Below, piece after piece: positions 9,889 through 17,450 of a DNA stretch of 50,603 bases (positions are counted from its first letter, which is position 1; each line of letters opens with the position of its first letter). A program made the translations under genes and the position numbers. Source of the DNA: an uncultured Gemmatimonadota bacterium (GTDB lineage Bacteria; Gemmatimonadota; Gemmatimonadetes; Gemmatimonadales; Gemmatimonadaceae); the NCBI GenBank assembly GCA_902825965.1, contig CADEDA010000022.1, positions 1-50,603 on the forward strand, given 5' to 3'. Below the pieces are notes generated by a model, which saw nothing but the letters and a program-made list of their open reading frames with translations, made no database searches and had not been told where the DNA came from.

Positions 9889-11008
9889 GCGCCGACCACA
9901 GGCGCCGGAACGGCCGCAGGACGGGATAGAGCGGGAGCAACGCGTCCGGCAGCGGCAGCGCCGTCCACTCCTGCAGCGTGGGATCGAACGTCGCACGGGC
10001 CAGCAACCGCGCGCGGTCGAGTGGCCGCTCCGTCCAGGCCAGGTCCCAGGACAGTGGCGGTCGCCACGCGGTCTCGCCGCGTACCCACAGCGCCTCCACG
10101 GTCTCCACCAGTCGCGGCAGCGTCGCGTCGCGTCCCACAGCCTCGGCCAGTTCGGCCGGCAGCGCGAGGTCGAGCGCGCGGGCCATCAACGCCGCCCCGA
10201 GCCGCAGCGCGCGGGCGCCGCCGACCGCGTGTGCACGCGCGTGCGCCGCGACGAGCGCGCGCGGCTCGCGCTGCGCCAGCGCGGCGAACACGGCAAGGTC
10301 CTCCAGTGCACTCCAGCCATGCTTGGACGCGTGCTGCGCGAGCAGTGCGAGCGTATCCGCCAGGCTGGGGACCGGCACCAGGCGTCCGCCGATCGCGACG
10401 TTGGTCGCGCGTGTGAGCACCCCGTCCACGTCGAGCCGCCCGGCATAGCGCCGCGCGCTGAACGCCCAATGCAACTCGAGCAGCGGTGGTTCGGCCTCAC
10501 CGACGAACTCCGACGCGCCGAGTCCGGCGAAGATCGCGCGCTCCTGGGCGGCAGTCATCGCGTGACGCGGCCGCCAGCCCAGCGCGAGCACCACGCGCCG
10601 CGCGGCCTCCACCTGCGACGGTGGCACCACGAGGTCGAGGTCGTGGAAGGTCCGCGCGGCCGGATCGCCCCAGGCCTGCACCGCGAGCGCCGGCCCCTTC
10701 CAGGCGAGCACCGGGATCGATGCCGCGTGCATCGCGTCGAGCAGGCGGTGCAGTGTCGCGACGGCCGCCAGACTGCGGATCGCGCGCGCGCGTGCCGGTG
10801 CGTCGGGCGGGAGGAGCGCCTGGAACAGGGGGGCGACCCGGTGCCGCTCCGCCAGGTCGAGGAACGCGGCGCGCTCCTCGGGAGCGATCGTCGCGGGGTC
10901 GAAGCCTCCGCCGGTGACGCGCGCGCGGACCGCAGCGCACAGCAGGTCGAGCGGACGCGACGCGGCCGCGCTCAGTCGTTCACCCGGTGCGACGCCACCA
11001 GAAGCCAC
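9878..11008 (-). CDS. Nucleotidyltransferase family protein of the RiPP locus
   Basis: A 376-residue protein of the NTP_transf_5 type (Uncharacterised nucleotidyltransferase, PF14907-like). Seen: VLAWKGPALAVQAWGDPAARTFHDLDLVV (residues about 98-127), whose KGP and DLD motifs are the family hallmark with two candidate metal-binding aspartates, then SLADTLALLAQHASKHGW. This family recurs in lasso-peptide clusters next to HPr-kinase-like kinases, where it is proposed to extend or nucleotidylate phosphorylated peptide. It is the last gene of the operon. The GTG start lies inside the end of precursor B (29-bp overlap in another frame). The actual reaction here is unknown. Confidence 0.85.
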   Translation of the reverse strand: MASGGVAPGERLSAAASRPLDLLCAAVRARVTGGGFDPATIAPEERAAFLDLAERHRVAPLFQALLPPDAPARARAIRSLAAVATLHRLLDAMHAASIPVLAWKGPALAVQAWGDPAARTFHDLDLVVPPSQVEAARRVVLALGWRPRHAMTAAQERAIFAGLGASEFVGEAEPPLLELHWAFSARRYAGRLDVDGVLTRATNVAIGGRLVPVPSLADTLALLAQHASKHGWSALEDLAVFAALAQREPRALVAAHARAHAVGGARALRLGAALMARALDLALPAELAEAVGRDATLPRLVETVEALWVRGETAWRPPLSWDLAWTERPLDRARLLARATFDPTLQEWTALPLPDALLPLYPVLRPFRRLWSALRR

Positions 11009-11210
11009 CGTCGACGCGCCCCGGCGCGAACAGATTGCGCTGCGTCAGCTCCGCGGCCGACCCATGCACGTGCAGCGCCGGCGCGCGGTACGGTCGGCGC
11101 GACACGGCACCCACGCCGCTCGCCACCGACCCGTCGCGCGCGGCGAGGTTCGGAGTCGGAACGGACGGATCGTGCTGCGCGTGCCGCACGGGCTCCAGAT
11201 GCTGCGCCAT
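10980..11210 (-). CDS. Putative lasso-type RiPP precursor peptide B
   Basis: A 76-residue peptide with leader and core character. The leader carries RRPYRAPALHVHGSAAELT, matching the lasso leader pattern YxxPxLxxxG...LT (YRAP, L, G, LT). The predicted core follows at N or L after LTQR: LFAPGRVDGGFWWRRTG. If the macrolactam begins at Asn the acceptor Asp is residue 9; if at Leu, residue 8; both are normal ring sizes. It aligns with precursor A across RRPYxxPxL, LTxxN, GR-hydrophobic-DG and an identical RRTG terminus. An ATG with GAGG about 10 bases upstream was chosen; the frame is open further upstream. It sits between the kinase and nucleotidyltransferase genes. Confidence 0.75.
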   Translation of the reverse strand: MAQHLEPVRHAQHDPSVPTPNLAARDGSVASGVGAVSRRPYRAPALHVHGSAAELTQRNLFAPGRVDGGFWWRRTG

Positions 11211-11293
11211 CGGGACGGACCTCGGACAGGTGGATCGAACGGCGGGCCTGCACCTTACAGACGCGCGCCGCCGGGAGAAGATAACGCCGCCAG

Positions 11294-12262
11294 TCAGCGC
11301 TGGTCGTCGCGTCGCGTCACGAAGTGCGAGACGACGTCCACCAGTGCCCCGAGGCGTGCGGGATCCTCGTGCGGCACCAGTCGCCACACCGGCACGGCTG
11401 CGGCGAGTCGGCCCACGGCGCGAAGCTCCTCCGCCCGTTCACGATCGTCGAGCAGGTAGTTCGCGTACGAGTTGCTGACCAGACCGAGCAGTGCCTCGCC
11501 GCCGGCGCAGCGCTCCACACGCGGCGCGTCGGCATCGGCGACCCGCGGCGCGAACAGCAGCAGCGCACCGAGCGGTACGGCGTCGCGGGCGAACGCGAAT
11601 CCCGCCTCGGCGAGCGAGAGTCCCCGCTTCTCGAATGTCGGCGTCAGTGGTGCCAATCTTGAGTCCGGGCCGAAGAGCAACCGCTCGCTGTCCTCCCAGA
11701 TCCGCAACTGGTCGAGGGCCGGCGTGCTGCACCAGCCGGACGCGGCGTCCTGCACGACGAGGATGTCGTCGGTGATCACGGGGTGGCCGCGTTGCGCGCA
11801 GGCAGTCACGAGCGTGGACTTCCCCGCACCGCCGGGCCCCACGAACGCCACCGCGCGCCCCCCGATGACGCAGGCACTCGCATGCAGCGCGAGCCGTCCC
11901 CGCCGTCGCAGCGCGTACCCGAGCACCGGTCCGACGAGGAAGGTCATGGCGTCGGCGAGGGTGAGCGGGGCGTCCCAATCCGCCCACACGGCGCGCCCGT
12001 CGGTACCGAGATGGAACCGGATCCCTTCGCTGTAGCGCAGCGCGATCGCCGCCACACTCGGCAGGGACCACACCTCGATCGTCGCCCGTCCGTCCGCGTC
12101 GGGCTCGGAACGATGGCGCAGCGTGCCCGCCACCTCGCCCCAGGGTGGCCGCGCGCCGAGCGCGATCGTCACGTCGGCCTCGCCCGTCGGCTCGACCGCC
12201 ATGAGCCCCGGCAGCGGCGATGCGCTGCGCAGCCGGAGTCCGAATGCGAGGTAGTCAGGCAC
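11294..12262 (-). CDS. HPr-kinase-like lasso peptide kinase
   Basis: A 322-residue HprK-like kinase. Seen: LALHASACVIGGRAVAFVG followed by Walker A GPGGAGKST at residues 142-150, and the ITDDILVV motif (Asp165/Asp166) used for metal and catalysis. These kinases in lasso-peptide clusters (ThcoK-type) phosphorylate the C-terminal residue of the precursor. Here the cores end in RRTG, so the accepting residue is uncertain; the Thr is a candidate. GTG start at 12262 overlaps the macrolactam synthetase stop by 8 bp; an upstream in-frame start would lie inside that gene. About 80 bp separate it from precursor B. Confidence 0.88.
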   Translation of the reverse strand: MPDYLAFGLRLRSASPLPGLMAVEPTGEADVTIALGARPPWGEVAGTLRHRSEPDADGRATIEVWSLPSVAAIALRYSEGIRFHLGTDGRAVWADWDAPLTLADAMTFLVGPVLGYALRRRGRLALHASACVIGGRAVAFVGPGGAGKSTLVTACAQRGHPVITDDILVVQDAASGWCSTPALDQLRIWEDSERLLFGPDSRLAPLTPTFEKRGLSLAEAGFAFARDAVPLGALLLFAPRVADADAPRVERCAGGEALLGLVSNSYANYLLDDRERAEELRAVGRLAAAVPVWRLVPHEDPARLGALVDVVSHFVTRRDDQR

Positions 12263-14078
12263 GCGCGGCCTCGGGCTGCGCGAGCCAGCGCGCCACCTCG
12301 AACACGCGCCATGCGGCGAGCATCTCGCTCGGGTCCTCCGTCTCCTCGAGGGCGCGGCGCCAGGCCGGCACGTCGACGAGGTGGTCCATGGGATGCGCGA
12401 GCGCGCGCGCCGGCCCGCCGCGCGCCCGCCAGGCCGACATGCCCGCTTCGAGCGCACCGGTGACCGGCGTCTTGGGACGCGAGAGCACGGCCGGGGGCAG
12501 CGCACCCTCCATCACGCGACGGAGCAGGTGCTTCTCCTGGCACCAGGGGATGGGCGGCAGCGCGAACACGAACGCGAAGAGCCGTGCATCGAGCAGCGGT
12601 AGCACCACGGTGAGCGGGGCGCCGGTGACGCTCGGGTCGTCGATCGCGAAGAGCGTCTCCCACACGGGCTGCTGGTGTGCACGCGCCGCGAGCGGCCGCA
12701 GGCGGTGCCGGGCGGGCTCGCTCGGCATGCCCTCGCCGTAGCGCGCGCGGAGCTCGGGGAGCATCCAGCGCGGGGCGGCCCAGTCGCCCCGCCGCGACGC
12801 GACACCGCGGCCGGTGAACTCGCGCACGCCGATCCAGGGCCGTCGGCCGGTGCGCGCGCGATACGCGCGCCAGGCATGCAACGTCTCGCCGATCGGGCGC
12901 GAGCGCACGAGCGTGAGCAGGTCCGGCGGCGCGAGCAGTGCGTCGCCGTCCTCCCCGTCGATCGTCACCGGAGCCTCGGCGGCCAGTTCGCGCGCGCGCT
13001 GCCGCCACTGCGCCAGCTCGGGGTCGGCGACGGGTTCGGGGGTGCGCAGCGAGGCATCGTCACAGTGGGCCAGCAGGCCGTCGGCCTCCAAGAACGCGAC
13101 ACGCTGCGGGATCGCGAGGTGTCGCGCGACTTGCTCCGCCCACTTCCGCTCGTCGTCGGCCACGAGGCGTTCATGCGACACCGTGAGTGCACTGAGCGCG
13201 ACGTGTGCACAGTGCCGTCGCGCCGTCGCCGCGATGGTCGGCGAGTCGATGCCGCCGCTGAGTTGGATGGTCGCGCGCGGCGCGCGCAGGCGATCGACGA
13301 CCGCCGAGGCCAGCAGGGCGCGGAACTCCTCGAGCACCTCCGCGTCGCTGCCACCCAGTCGCGGCGCCGGGTCCGGGAACTCCCAGTGCCGCGATTCCGC
13401 CCGCGGTGCGTCGCCGCGCCACACCCACTGGTGGGACGGCGGCACACGGCGCACCCCGCGCCGCGCCGTGCGCCACGGGTCGAGGATCGATCCCGTGCGC
13501 AGGAACTCCGCCAACGCCTGTTCATCGGGCTGGTCGTCCACGCCCGGCAGCGCGAGCAGGGCGTCGAGGTCGTTCGACACCGCAACGAAGCTGGTGGTCT
13601 CGGCCACGAAGAGCGGCTTCACGCCGAAGGTACCGCGCGCCGCGACCAGGCTGCGGGTGCGCCGATCCAGTGCCGCGAATGCGAAGTCCCCGATCAGGCG
13701 CTGCGCGGCGGCCGTTCCCCAGAGCCGGAGCGCCGCATGACAGAGCGCCGCATCGGTCGCCTCCGTCGGCAACACTCGACCCGCGGCACGCAGGTGCGCA
13801 CGGAGTTGGGCGCGGTCATCGAGCCGCAGGTCGGCCGCGAGCAGGAGATCGTCCCGCTCGAGCGGCAGGTCATCCTCCGCGCCGACCGCATCGGTGAACG
13901 CCGTGTGGATGGCAAGTGCGTCCGCCGTCCGGACCACACGCTGGCCCTCCGGCCCCCGGGGCGTGAGGCGCGCCACCGCGGCGCGCACCACGCCGGGCGC
14001 GAAGCGCCCGTCGGGCGCACCAGCCGTCGGCTCGGCCGCCGACGCGTCGCGCCACCACCAGAGGAGGAATCCGCTCAT
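12255..14078 (-). CDS. Asparagine-synthetase-like lasso macrolactam synthetase (C protein)
   Basis: A 607-residue AsnB homologue, the usual lasso cyclase that adenylates an Asp/Glu side chain and forms the ring with the core N-terminus. Seen: an N-terminal glutaminase-like fold without the catalytic Cys2 (starts MSGFLLWWW), IGDFAFAALDRRTRSLVAARGTFGVKPLF near 129-157, the PP-loop SGGIDS at 274-279, and a divergent GEDGDALL motif near 365 where true asparagine synthetases have GEGADELF. The lost glutaminase Cys is expected for a lasso cyclase. ATGA overlap with the methyltransferase gene upstream. Confidence 0.9.
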   Translation of the reverse strand: MSGFLLWWWRDASAAEPTAGAPDGRFAPGVVRAAVARLTPRGPEGQRVVRTADALAIHTAFTDAVGAEDDLPLERDDLLLAADLRLDDRAQLRAHLRAAGRVLPTEATDAALCHAALRLWGTAAAQRLIGDFAFAALDRRTRSLVAARGTFGVKPLFVAETTSFVAVSNDLDALLALPGVDDQPDEQALAEFLRTGSILDPWRTARRGVRRVPPSHQWVWRGDAPRAESRHWEFPDPAPRLGGSDAEVLEEFRALLASAVVDRLRAPRATIQLSGGIDSPTIAATARRHCAHVALSALTVSHERLVADDERKWAEQVARHLAIPQRVAFLEADGLLAHCDDASLRTPEPVADPELAQWRQRARELAAEAPVTIDGEDGDALLAPPDLLTLVRSRPIGETLHAWRAYRARTGRRPWIGVREFTGRGVASRRGDWAAPRWMLPELRARYGEGMPSEPARHRLRPLAARAHQQPVWETLFAIDDPSVTGAPLTVVLPLLDARLFAFVFALPPIPWCQEKHLLRRVMEGALPPAVLSRPKTPVTGALEAGMSAWRARGGPARALAHPMDHLVDVPAWRRALEETEDPSEMLAAWRVFEVARWLAQPEAARA

Positions 14079-15244
14079 CCCTCCGCCCCTTCAGCGATCC
14101 GGGCGATCTCGCGCGAGACGAAGGCGAGCGCGTCGCGCTCCTCGGCGAAACGCGTGGGCGCGTCGCGTCGGAGTGCGGCGGCGATCTCCGCGAGCGAGCG
14201 CCGTCCGTCGACGCGGGCGAGCATCGCCGCGTGCAGGTCCACCGCGGTGTCGCGCGCCGGGACCGCGGTCGCGGCACGGCGCGCGCGCCGCTCCGGCGAC
14301 AGCAGCCGTGTGCCGAGGTCGGTCCCGCGTTGCACCGCGGATGCCGCGCCGGACTGCGGGCGGCACTCCACCTCCCAGCTCCACACGTACTCGCCGCCGT
14401 CGTGCGTCGCGCGCATGCGGATGGTGACGCGATCCCCCGGCTGCACGGCGACGGGCTGGGCCAACGGGAACCATGCGGCGTCGTAGACGGTCGCCGGACT
14501 GGTGGGCCCGCTCGAGATCCGCGCGCCCCCGGCGAGGTCCGCGTCGAACCACGCGCCGATGCCTGCCATCTCCCCGGCGTTCCGCACGACGCACTCCGTG
14601 CTGCCGCGGAGATCCGTCGGCAGTGCCTGACGCAGCTCCCAGGTCGCCCAGCACCCGGCGTCCGCGAGCGGATGCAGCGCCGAGGCGCGCACTCGCCGCC
14701 AAGCCGCCGTGGCTCTTGCGCGCACGGCACTCAGGTCGAGCTCGCTCGGCGGCGCGGCGAGCATGTCAGCGGGGGTGTCGATGGGCCGCTCGCGCGCACC
14801 CTCGGGTGCCATGCAGGGCGCCACCATGAGGTGGTCGCGCAAGGCGATGACTCGCGCGTCGGGAGCGAGCAGCCGCGCGTGTGCATCCGCGAGTGCGGCC
14901 GCGCGCCGCCCCATGAGCGGCGAGACACCGCGCAGGTCCTCGAGCAGCACGTCGGCACGTCGCGGCAGCTCGACCTGGTCGCCGCGGCGCTGGAGGAAGG
15001 TGATGCGGTCCGCCACACCATGCCGCGCGGCGAGCGCCGGCCCCAAGGCGATGGCGTCGTTGGGCTCCACGGCCCAGACGTGTGCCGCGCCCGCGAGCGC
15101 CGCGTGCACGGCGAAGTAGCCGAACCCCGTGCCGAGTTCGAGGACATGATCACCGGGGCGCAGCGTCGCGCGGATCGCGGCAAGGTAGGCGGACGTGCGC
15201 TGTCGGTCCTCCACCATCGCCAGATAATCCGGCAGGTCGTACAC
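14075..15244 (-). CDS. PRMT-like SAM methyltransferase with C-terminal PqqD/RRE-like domain
   Basis: A 389-residue class I methyltransferase resembling protein arginine methyltransferases. Seen: an N-terminal DYLAMVEDRQRTSAYLAAI like the PRMT entry helix, motif I VLELGTGFGYFAVHAALAG with post-I VWAVEP, an acidic motif LLEDLRG in the double-E loop region, and a C-terminal beta-barrel with GAWFDADL, then ISSGPTSPATVYDAAWFPLAQPV and PGDRVTIRM, following the PRMT barrel layout. Residues about 325-389 (VDLHAAMLARVDGRRSLAEI) look like a PqqD-type or winged-helix domain. It could methylate Arg in the precursor cores, both of which contain GR and RR; that is inference. GTG start immediately follows the precursor A stop. 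Confidence 0.75.
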   Translation of the reverse strand: MYDLPDYLAMVEDRQRTSAYLAAIRATLRPGDHVLELGTGFGYFAVHAALAGAAHVWAVEPNDAIALGPALAARHGVADRITFLQRRGDQVELPRRADVLLEDLRGVSPLMGRRAAALADAHARLLAPDARVIALRDHLMVAPCMAPEGARERPIDTPADMLAAPPSELDLSAVRARATAAWRRVRASALHPLADAGCWATWELRQALPTDLRGSTECVVRNAGEMAGIGAWFDADLAGGARISSGPTSPATVYDAAWFPLAQPVAVQPGDRVTIRMRATHDGGEYVWSWEVECRPQSGAASAVQRGTDLGTRLLSPERRARRAATAVPARDTAVDLHAAMLARVDGRRSLAEIAAALRRDAPTRFAEERDALAFVSREIARIAEGAEG

Positions 15245-15463
15245 TCAGCCGGTCCGGCGACCCATCCAGCCGTCCATTCGCCCGGTCATGCTGTTGACCT
15301 CCGTCAGCGCCGCCGCCGCACCGAAGCGTGCCAGCGTCGGCGGGTGGTACGGTCGTCGCGGGGTCGCCCGCGGCGCGGCGGCCGGGGGCAGGCTCGACGA
15401 CGACGGGTCGGCGGTCGGTTCAGGGCGAAGAGGGCGCTCCATGGGAAGCAATGTGCGACCCAC
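15245..15463 (-). CDS. Putative lasso-type RiPP precursor peptide A
   Basis: A 72-residue peptide (65 if the ATG at 15442 is used). The leader ends RRPYHPPTLARFGAAAALT, fitting YxxPxLxxxG...LT. The core region LTEVN-SMTGRMDGWMGRRTG has Asp at position 8 counted from Asn or 7 from Ser, and ends in the same RRTG as precursor B. Only 12 bases separate it from the PqqD gene, with no clear ribosome binding site, suggesting re-initiation after the upstream gene. Its stop TGA abuts the methyltransferase GTG. The flanking biosynthetic genes and the shared pattern with precursor B support it as a real coding region. Confidence 0.75.
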   Translation of the reverse strand: MGRTLLPMERPLRPEPTADPSSSSLPPAAAPRATPRRPYHPPTLARFGAAAALTEVNSMTGRMDGWMGRRTG

Positions 15464-15475
15464 GGCGCGGCAGCG

Positions 15476-15790
15476 TCAACCGCGTGGCGGCGTTGTGACG
15501 CGTGAGACCAGCGCGCGCCCCTCGAGCTCGGTGACCAGCGTCACCAAGTCGGCGAAGGCCCGCGCGTCATCGACCTCGTACTCCTCGACGATGGTCGCGG
15601 TCAGCTGCGCGAGCGAGACCGGCGCACGCAACAGCTCCCAGACCCGCGCGCCCACGCCATCGAGCCCGTAGTACATGCCATCGTGCATCGAGAGGATCAC
15701 GGCCTCGGCGTCGAGCGCTGCGGAGACCTGTGACTCCGACGCGACCACGACCGTGTCGCGGGAGAGCGGGAGCGGAGTGGCGTCGGGCAT
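15476..15790 (-). CDS. PqqD family lasso peptide biosynthesis protein (B1, RRE)
   Basis: A 104-residue PqqD-like RiPP recognition element. Seen: VILSMHDGMYYGLDGVGARVWELL followed by SLAQLTATIVEEYEVDDARAFADLVTLVTELEGRALV, the typical PqqD winged-helix pattern. In lasso systems the B1 protein binds the leader YxxPxLxxxG motif and delivers it to the B2 protease; no B2 gene is visible in this window. The ATG at 15790 was chosen over upstream in-frame codons that lie across the divergent gene. It is the first gene of the minus-strand RiPP operon; the divergent TPR gene starts about 50 bp away. Confidence 0.88.
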   Translation of the reverse strand: MPDATPLPLSRDTVVVASESQVSAALDAEAVILSMHDGMYYGLDGVGARVWELLRAPVSLAQLTATIVEEYEVDDARAFADLVTLVTELEGRALVSRVTTPPRG

Positions 15791-15842
15791 CCGCGGCACA
15801 ATACATTCGCCCCTGCCTCCCTCGCAAAGGTCTCCCGTGTCC

Positions 15843-16718
15843 ATGCACCTCCGGTCCGCGCGACGCGGTCTCGCCGTCGCCGCTGCCCTCCTCCTCTCCG
15901 TGGCGCCGCCCGCGTCCGCCCAGGGCTCGGCTGAGCCACCCGCGCTCGGCGCCGCGCGGGAGGCGTGGCGCCGGCATCCAACCGACCCCGACTCGATCAT
16001 CTGGTACGGCCGCCGCGTAGGCTACACGGGCGCATTCGCCGAGGCCGTCGCCATCTACACCGAGGGCCTGCGGCTGCATCCCGACGAGCCGCGATTGCTG
16101 CGGCATCGGGGGCATCGCTACATCTCGCTGCGCGACTTCCCCAAGGCGATCGCCGACCTCGAGCGGGCGCGCCGGCTCGTGGAGGGCCGTCCCGACCAGG
16201 TGGAGCCGGACGGACAGCCCAATGCCCGCGGGATCCCGACGAGTACGCTGCACTCCAACATCCGCTACCATCTCGCCTTGGCGTACTTCGTATCCGGCGA
16301 CTTCACCAAGGCGTTGCCGATCTGGGCCGAGGATGCCCGCGTCGCCAGCAACCTGGACCAACGCGTGGCGGCGACCTACTGGTGGGTGCTCACGTTGGCG
16401 CACCTGGGTCGTCACGACGAAGCCAAGCGGGTGCTGGAGCCCATCCGGGCCGACTGGGACATCATCGAGAACGGGAGCTACCATCGGCTGCTCCTGTGGA
16501 TGAAGGGCGGGCTGGCCGAGTCGGCGCTGCTCGGCGGGGACGCGGCGACGCTGGAGCGCCAGACCATCGGCAACGGGGTGGGTCAGTGGCACGCGGCCCA
16601 TGGACGGGTAGCCGAGGCGCGGCGGGCCTGGGAGGCGGTGCTGGCGACGGGCCCCTCGGCGGCGTTCGGCGTCATCGCGGCGGAGGAGGGGTTGAAGCGG
16701 TTGACCCCGCCCCGGTAG
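15843..16718 (+). CDS. Secreted tetratricopeptide-repeat protein
   Basis: A 291-residue protein with a signal peptide (MHLRSARRGLAVAAALLLSV, cut after PPASAQ) and at least four TPR-like helical repeats from about residue 45, for example AEAVAIYTEGLRLHPDEPRLLRHRGH and KAIADLERARRLV. It is probably periplasmic and acts as a protein-interaction scaffold; no catalytic motif is visible. The start follows the signal peptide and a short 5' region with a TACATT -10-like hexamer at 15802. It is divergent from the RiPP operon and has no evident link to it. Confidence 0.8.
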   Translation: MHLRSARRGLAVAAALLLSVAPPASAQGSAEPPALGAAREAWRRHPTDPDSIIWYGRRVGYTGAFAEAVAIYTEGLRLHPDEPRLLRHRGHRYISLRDFPKAIADLERARRLVEGRPDQVEPDGQPNARGIPTSTLHSNIRYHLALAYFVSGDFTKALPIWAEDARVASNLDQRVAATYWWVLTLAHLGRHDEAKRVLEPIRADWDIIENGSYHRLLLWMKGGLAESALLGGDAATLERQTIGNGVGQWHAAHGRVAEARRAWEAVLATGPSAAFGVIAAEEGLKRLTPPR

Positions 16719-16730
16719 CCCGGTTAGGTT
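16701..16730 (+). promoter_or_regulatory. Probable rpsF operon promoter
   Basis: TTGACC at 16701-16706, an 18-bp spacer, TAGGTT at 16725-16730. The following bases TGGGGGCTGTCC match the sequence after the prs -10 element. Confidence 0.55.
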
Positions 16731-16850
16731 TGGGGGCTGTCCATACGGCTTGCATTCAGTCCTTCCCACCGAGGGGTCGGACGGCAGCCGCTCTCCTCCG
16801 ACGTCGGCAACCCGTCGGGGGCGATCACGACCAAAGGGAGGATTGCCGCA

Positions 16851-17216
16851 TTGTCTCGTGAATACGAGGCGGTGTACATCTTCGACTCTGCGCTCGAAGA
16901 CGCCGCCATCGCTGAGAAGCTGGAGAAGCACCATGCCCTTCTCGGCACCAAGGAACCCATCACGCTCGACCACTGGGGTCGGCGCCAGCTCGCGTACAAG
17001 ATCGGCTCGAAGGAAGCCGGCTACTACGTCGTCGCGCGCTTCAAGGCCGAGGGCAAGGTGCTGCCCGAGTTCGAGCGTGCGCTCAAGCTCGACGACACCG
17101 TGATCCGCTACCTCATCTCGGTGCACGAGCACGAGCTCGGCGCGCCGCCGATGACCGAAGAACAGCTCGCCGCGCGCCGGGCGCGTGATGGCGACGACGA
17201 CGACGACGAGGAGTAG
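16851..17216 (+). CDS. rpsF: 30S ribosomal protein S6
   Basis: A 121-residue bS6 that binds 16S rRNA with S18 on the platform. Seen: EYEAVYIFDSALED, WGRRQLAYKI and GYYVVARFKAEGKVLPEFERALKLDDTVIRYLI, then an acidic DDDDDEE tail. It starts with TTG at 16851, supported by GGGAGG at 16836-16841 with about 9 bases spacing; no in-frame ATG is nearby. First gene of rpsF-rpsR-DUF2232-rplI. Confidence 0.96.
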   Translation: MSREYEAVYIFDSALEDAAIAEKLEKHHALLGTKEPITLDHWGRRQLAYKIGSKEAGYYVVARFKAEGKVLPEFERALKLDDTVIRYLISVHEHELGAPPMTEEQLAARRARDGDDDDDEE

Positions 17217-17219
17217 ACC

Positions 17220-17444
17220 ATGCGCCGCAACAAGAAGGTCTGTCCGGTCACCGAGGCCGGCATCCGCTTCATCGACTACAAGGACGAGCGCTTCCTGTCG
17301 CGCTTCGTGACGGACAACGGCAAGATCCTGCCGAGCCGTCTGTCGGGCGTCGATGCGCGTCACCAGCGTCAGCTGGCGAAGGCGATCAAGAAGGCGCGGT
17401 ATCTCGCGCTCCTGCCGTACACGCGCAGCCAGAACGCGCAGTAA
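17220..17444 (+). CDS. rpsR: 30S ribosomal protein S18
   Basis: A 74-residue bS18. Seen: [35 protein letters not shown] and the C-terminal [22 protein letters not shown]. It keeps only one Cys where zinc-binding S18 has a CxxC pair, so it is probably zinc-independent. Three bases after the rpsF stop. Confidence 0.96.
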   Translation: MRRNKKVCPVTEAGIRFIDYKDERFLSRFVTDNGKILPSRLSGVDARHQRQLAKAIKKARYLALLPYTRSQNAQ

Positions 17445-17450
17445 GGCGGA

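Noticed and set aside
10972-11253. Alternative 93-codon ORF in another frame over precursor B
   Set aside because: Arg/Ala-rich without leader motifs; the 10980-11210 frame has the YxxP...LT leader and the RRTG tail shared with precursor A.
12263-12505. N-terminal extension of the kinase ORF
   Set aside because: The extra residues lie inside the cyclase gene and are low-complexity; the GTG at 12262 gives the usual family length and overlap.
15245-15790. Hidden B2 protease within the locus
   Set aside because: All frames between the PqqD and methyltransferase genes were read; none shows the Cys/His/Asp transglutaminase-type motifs.
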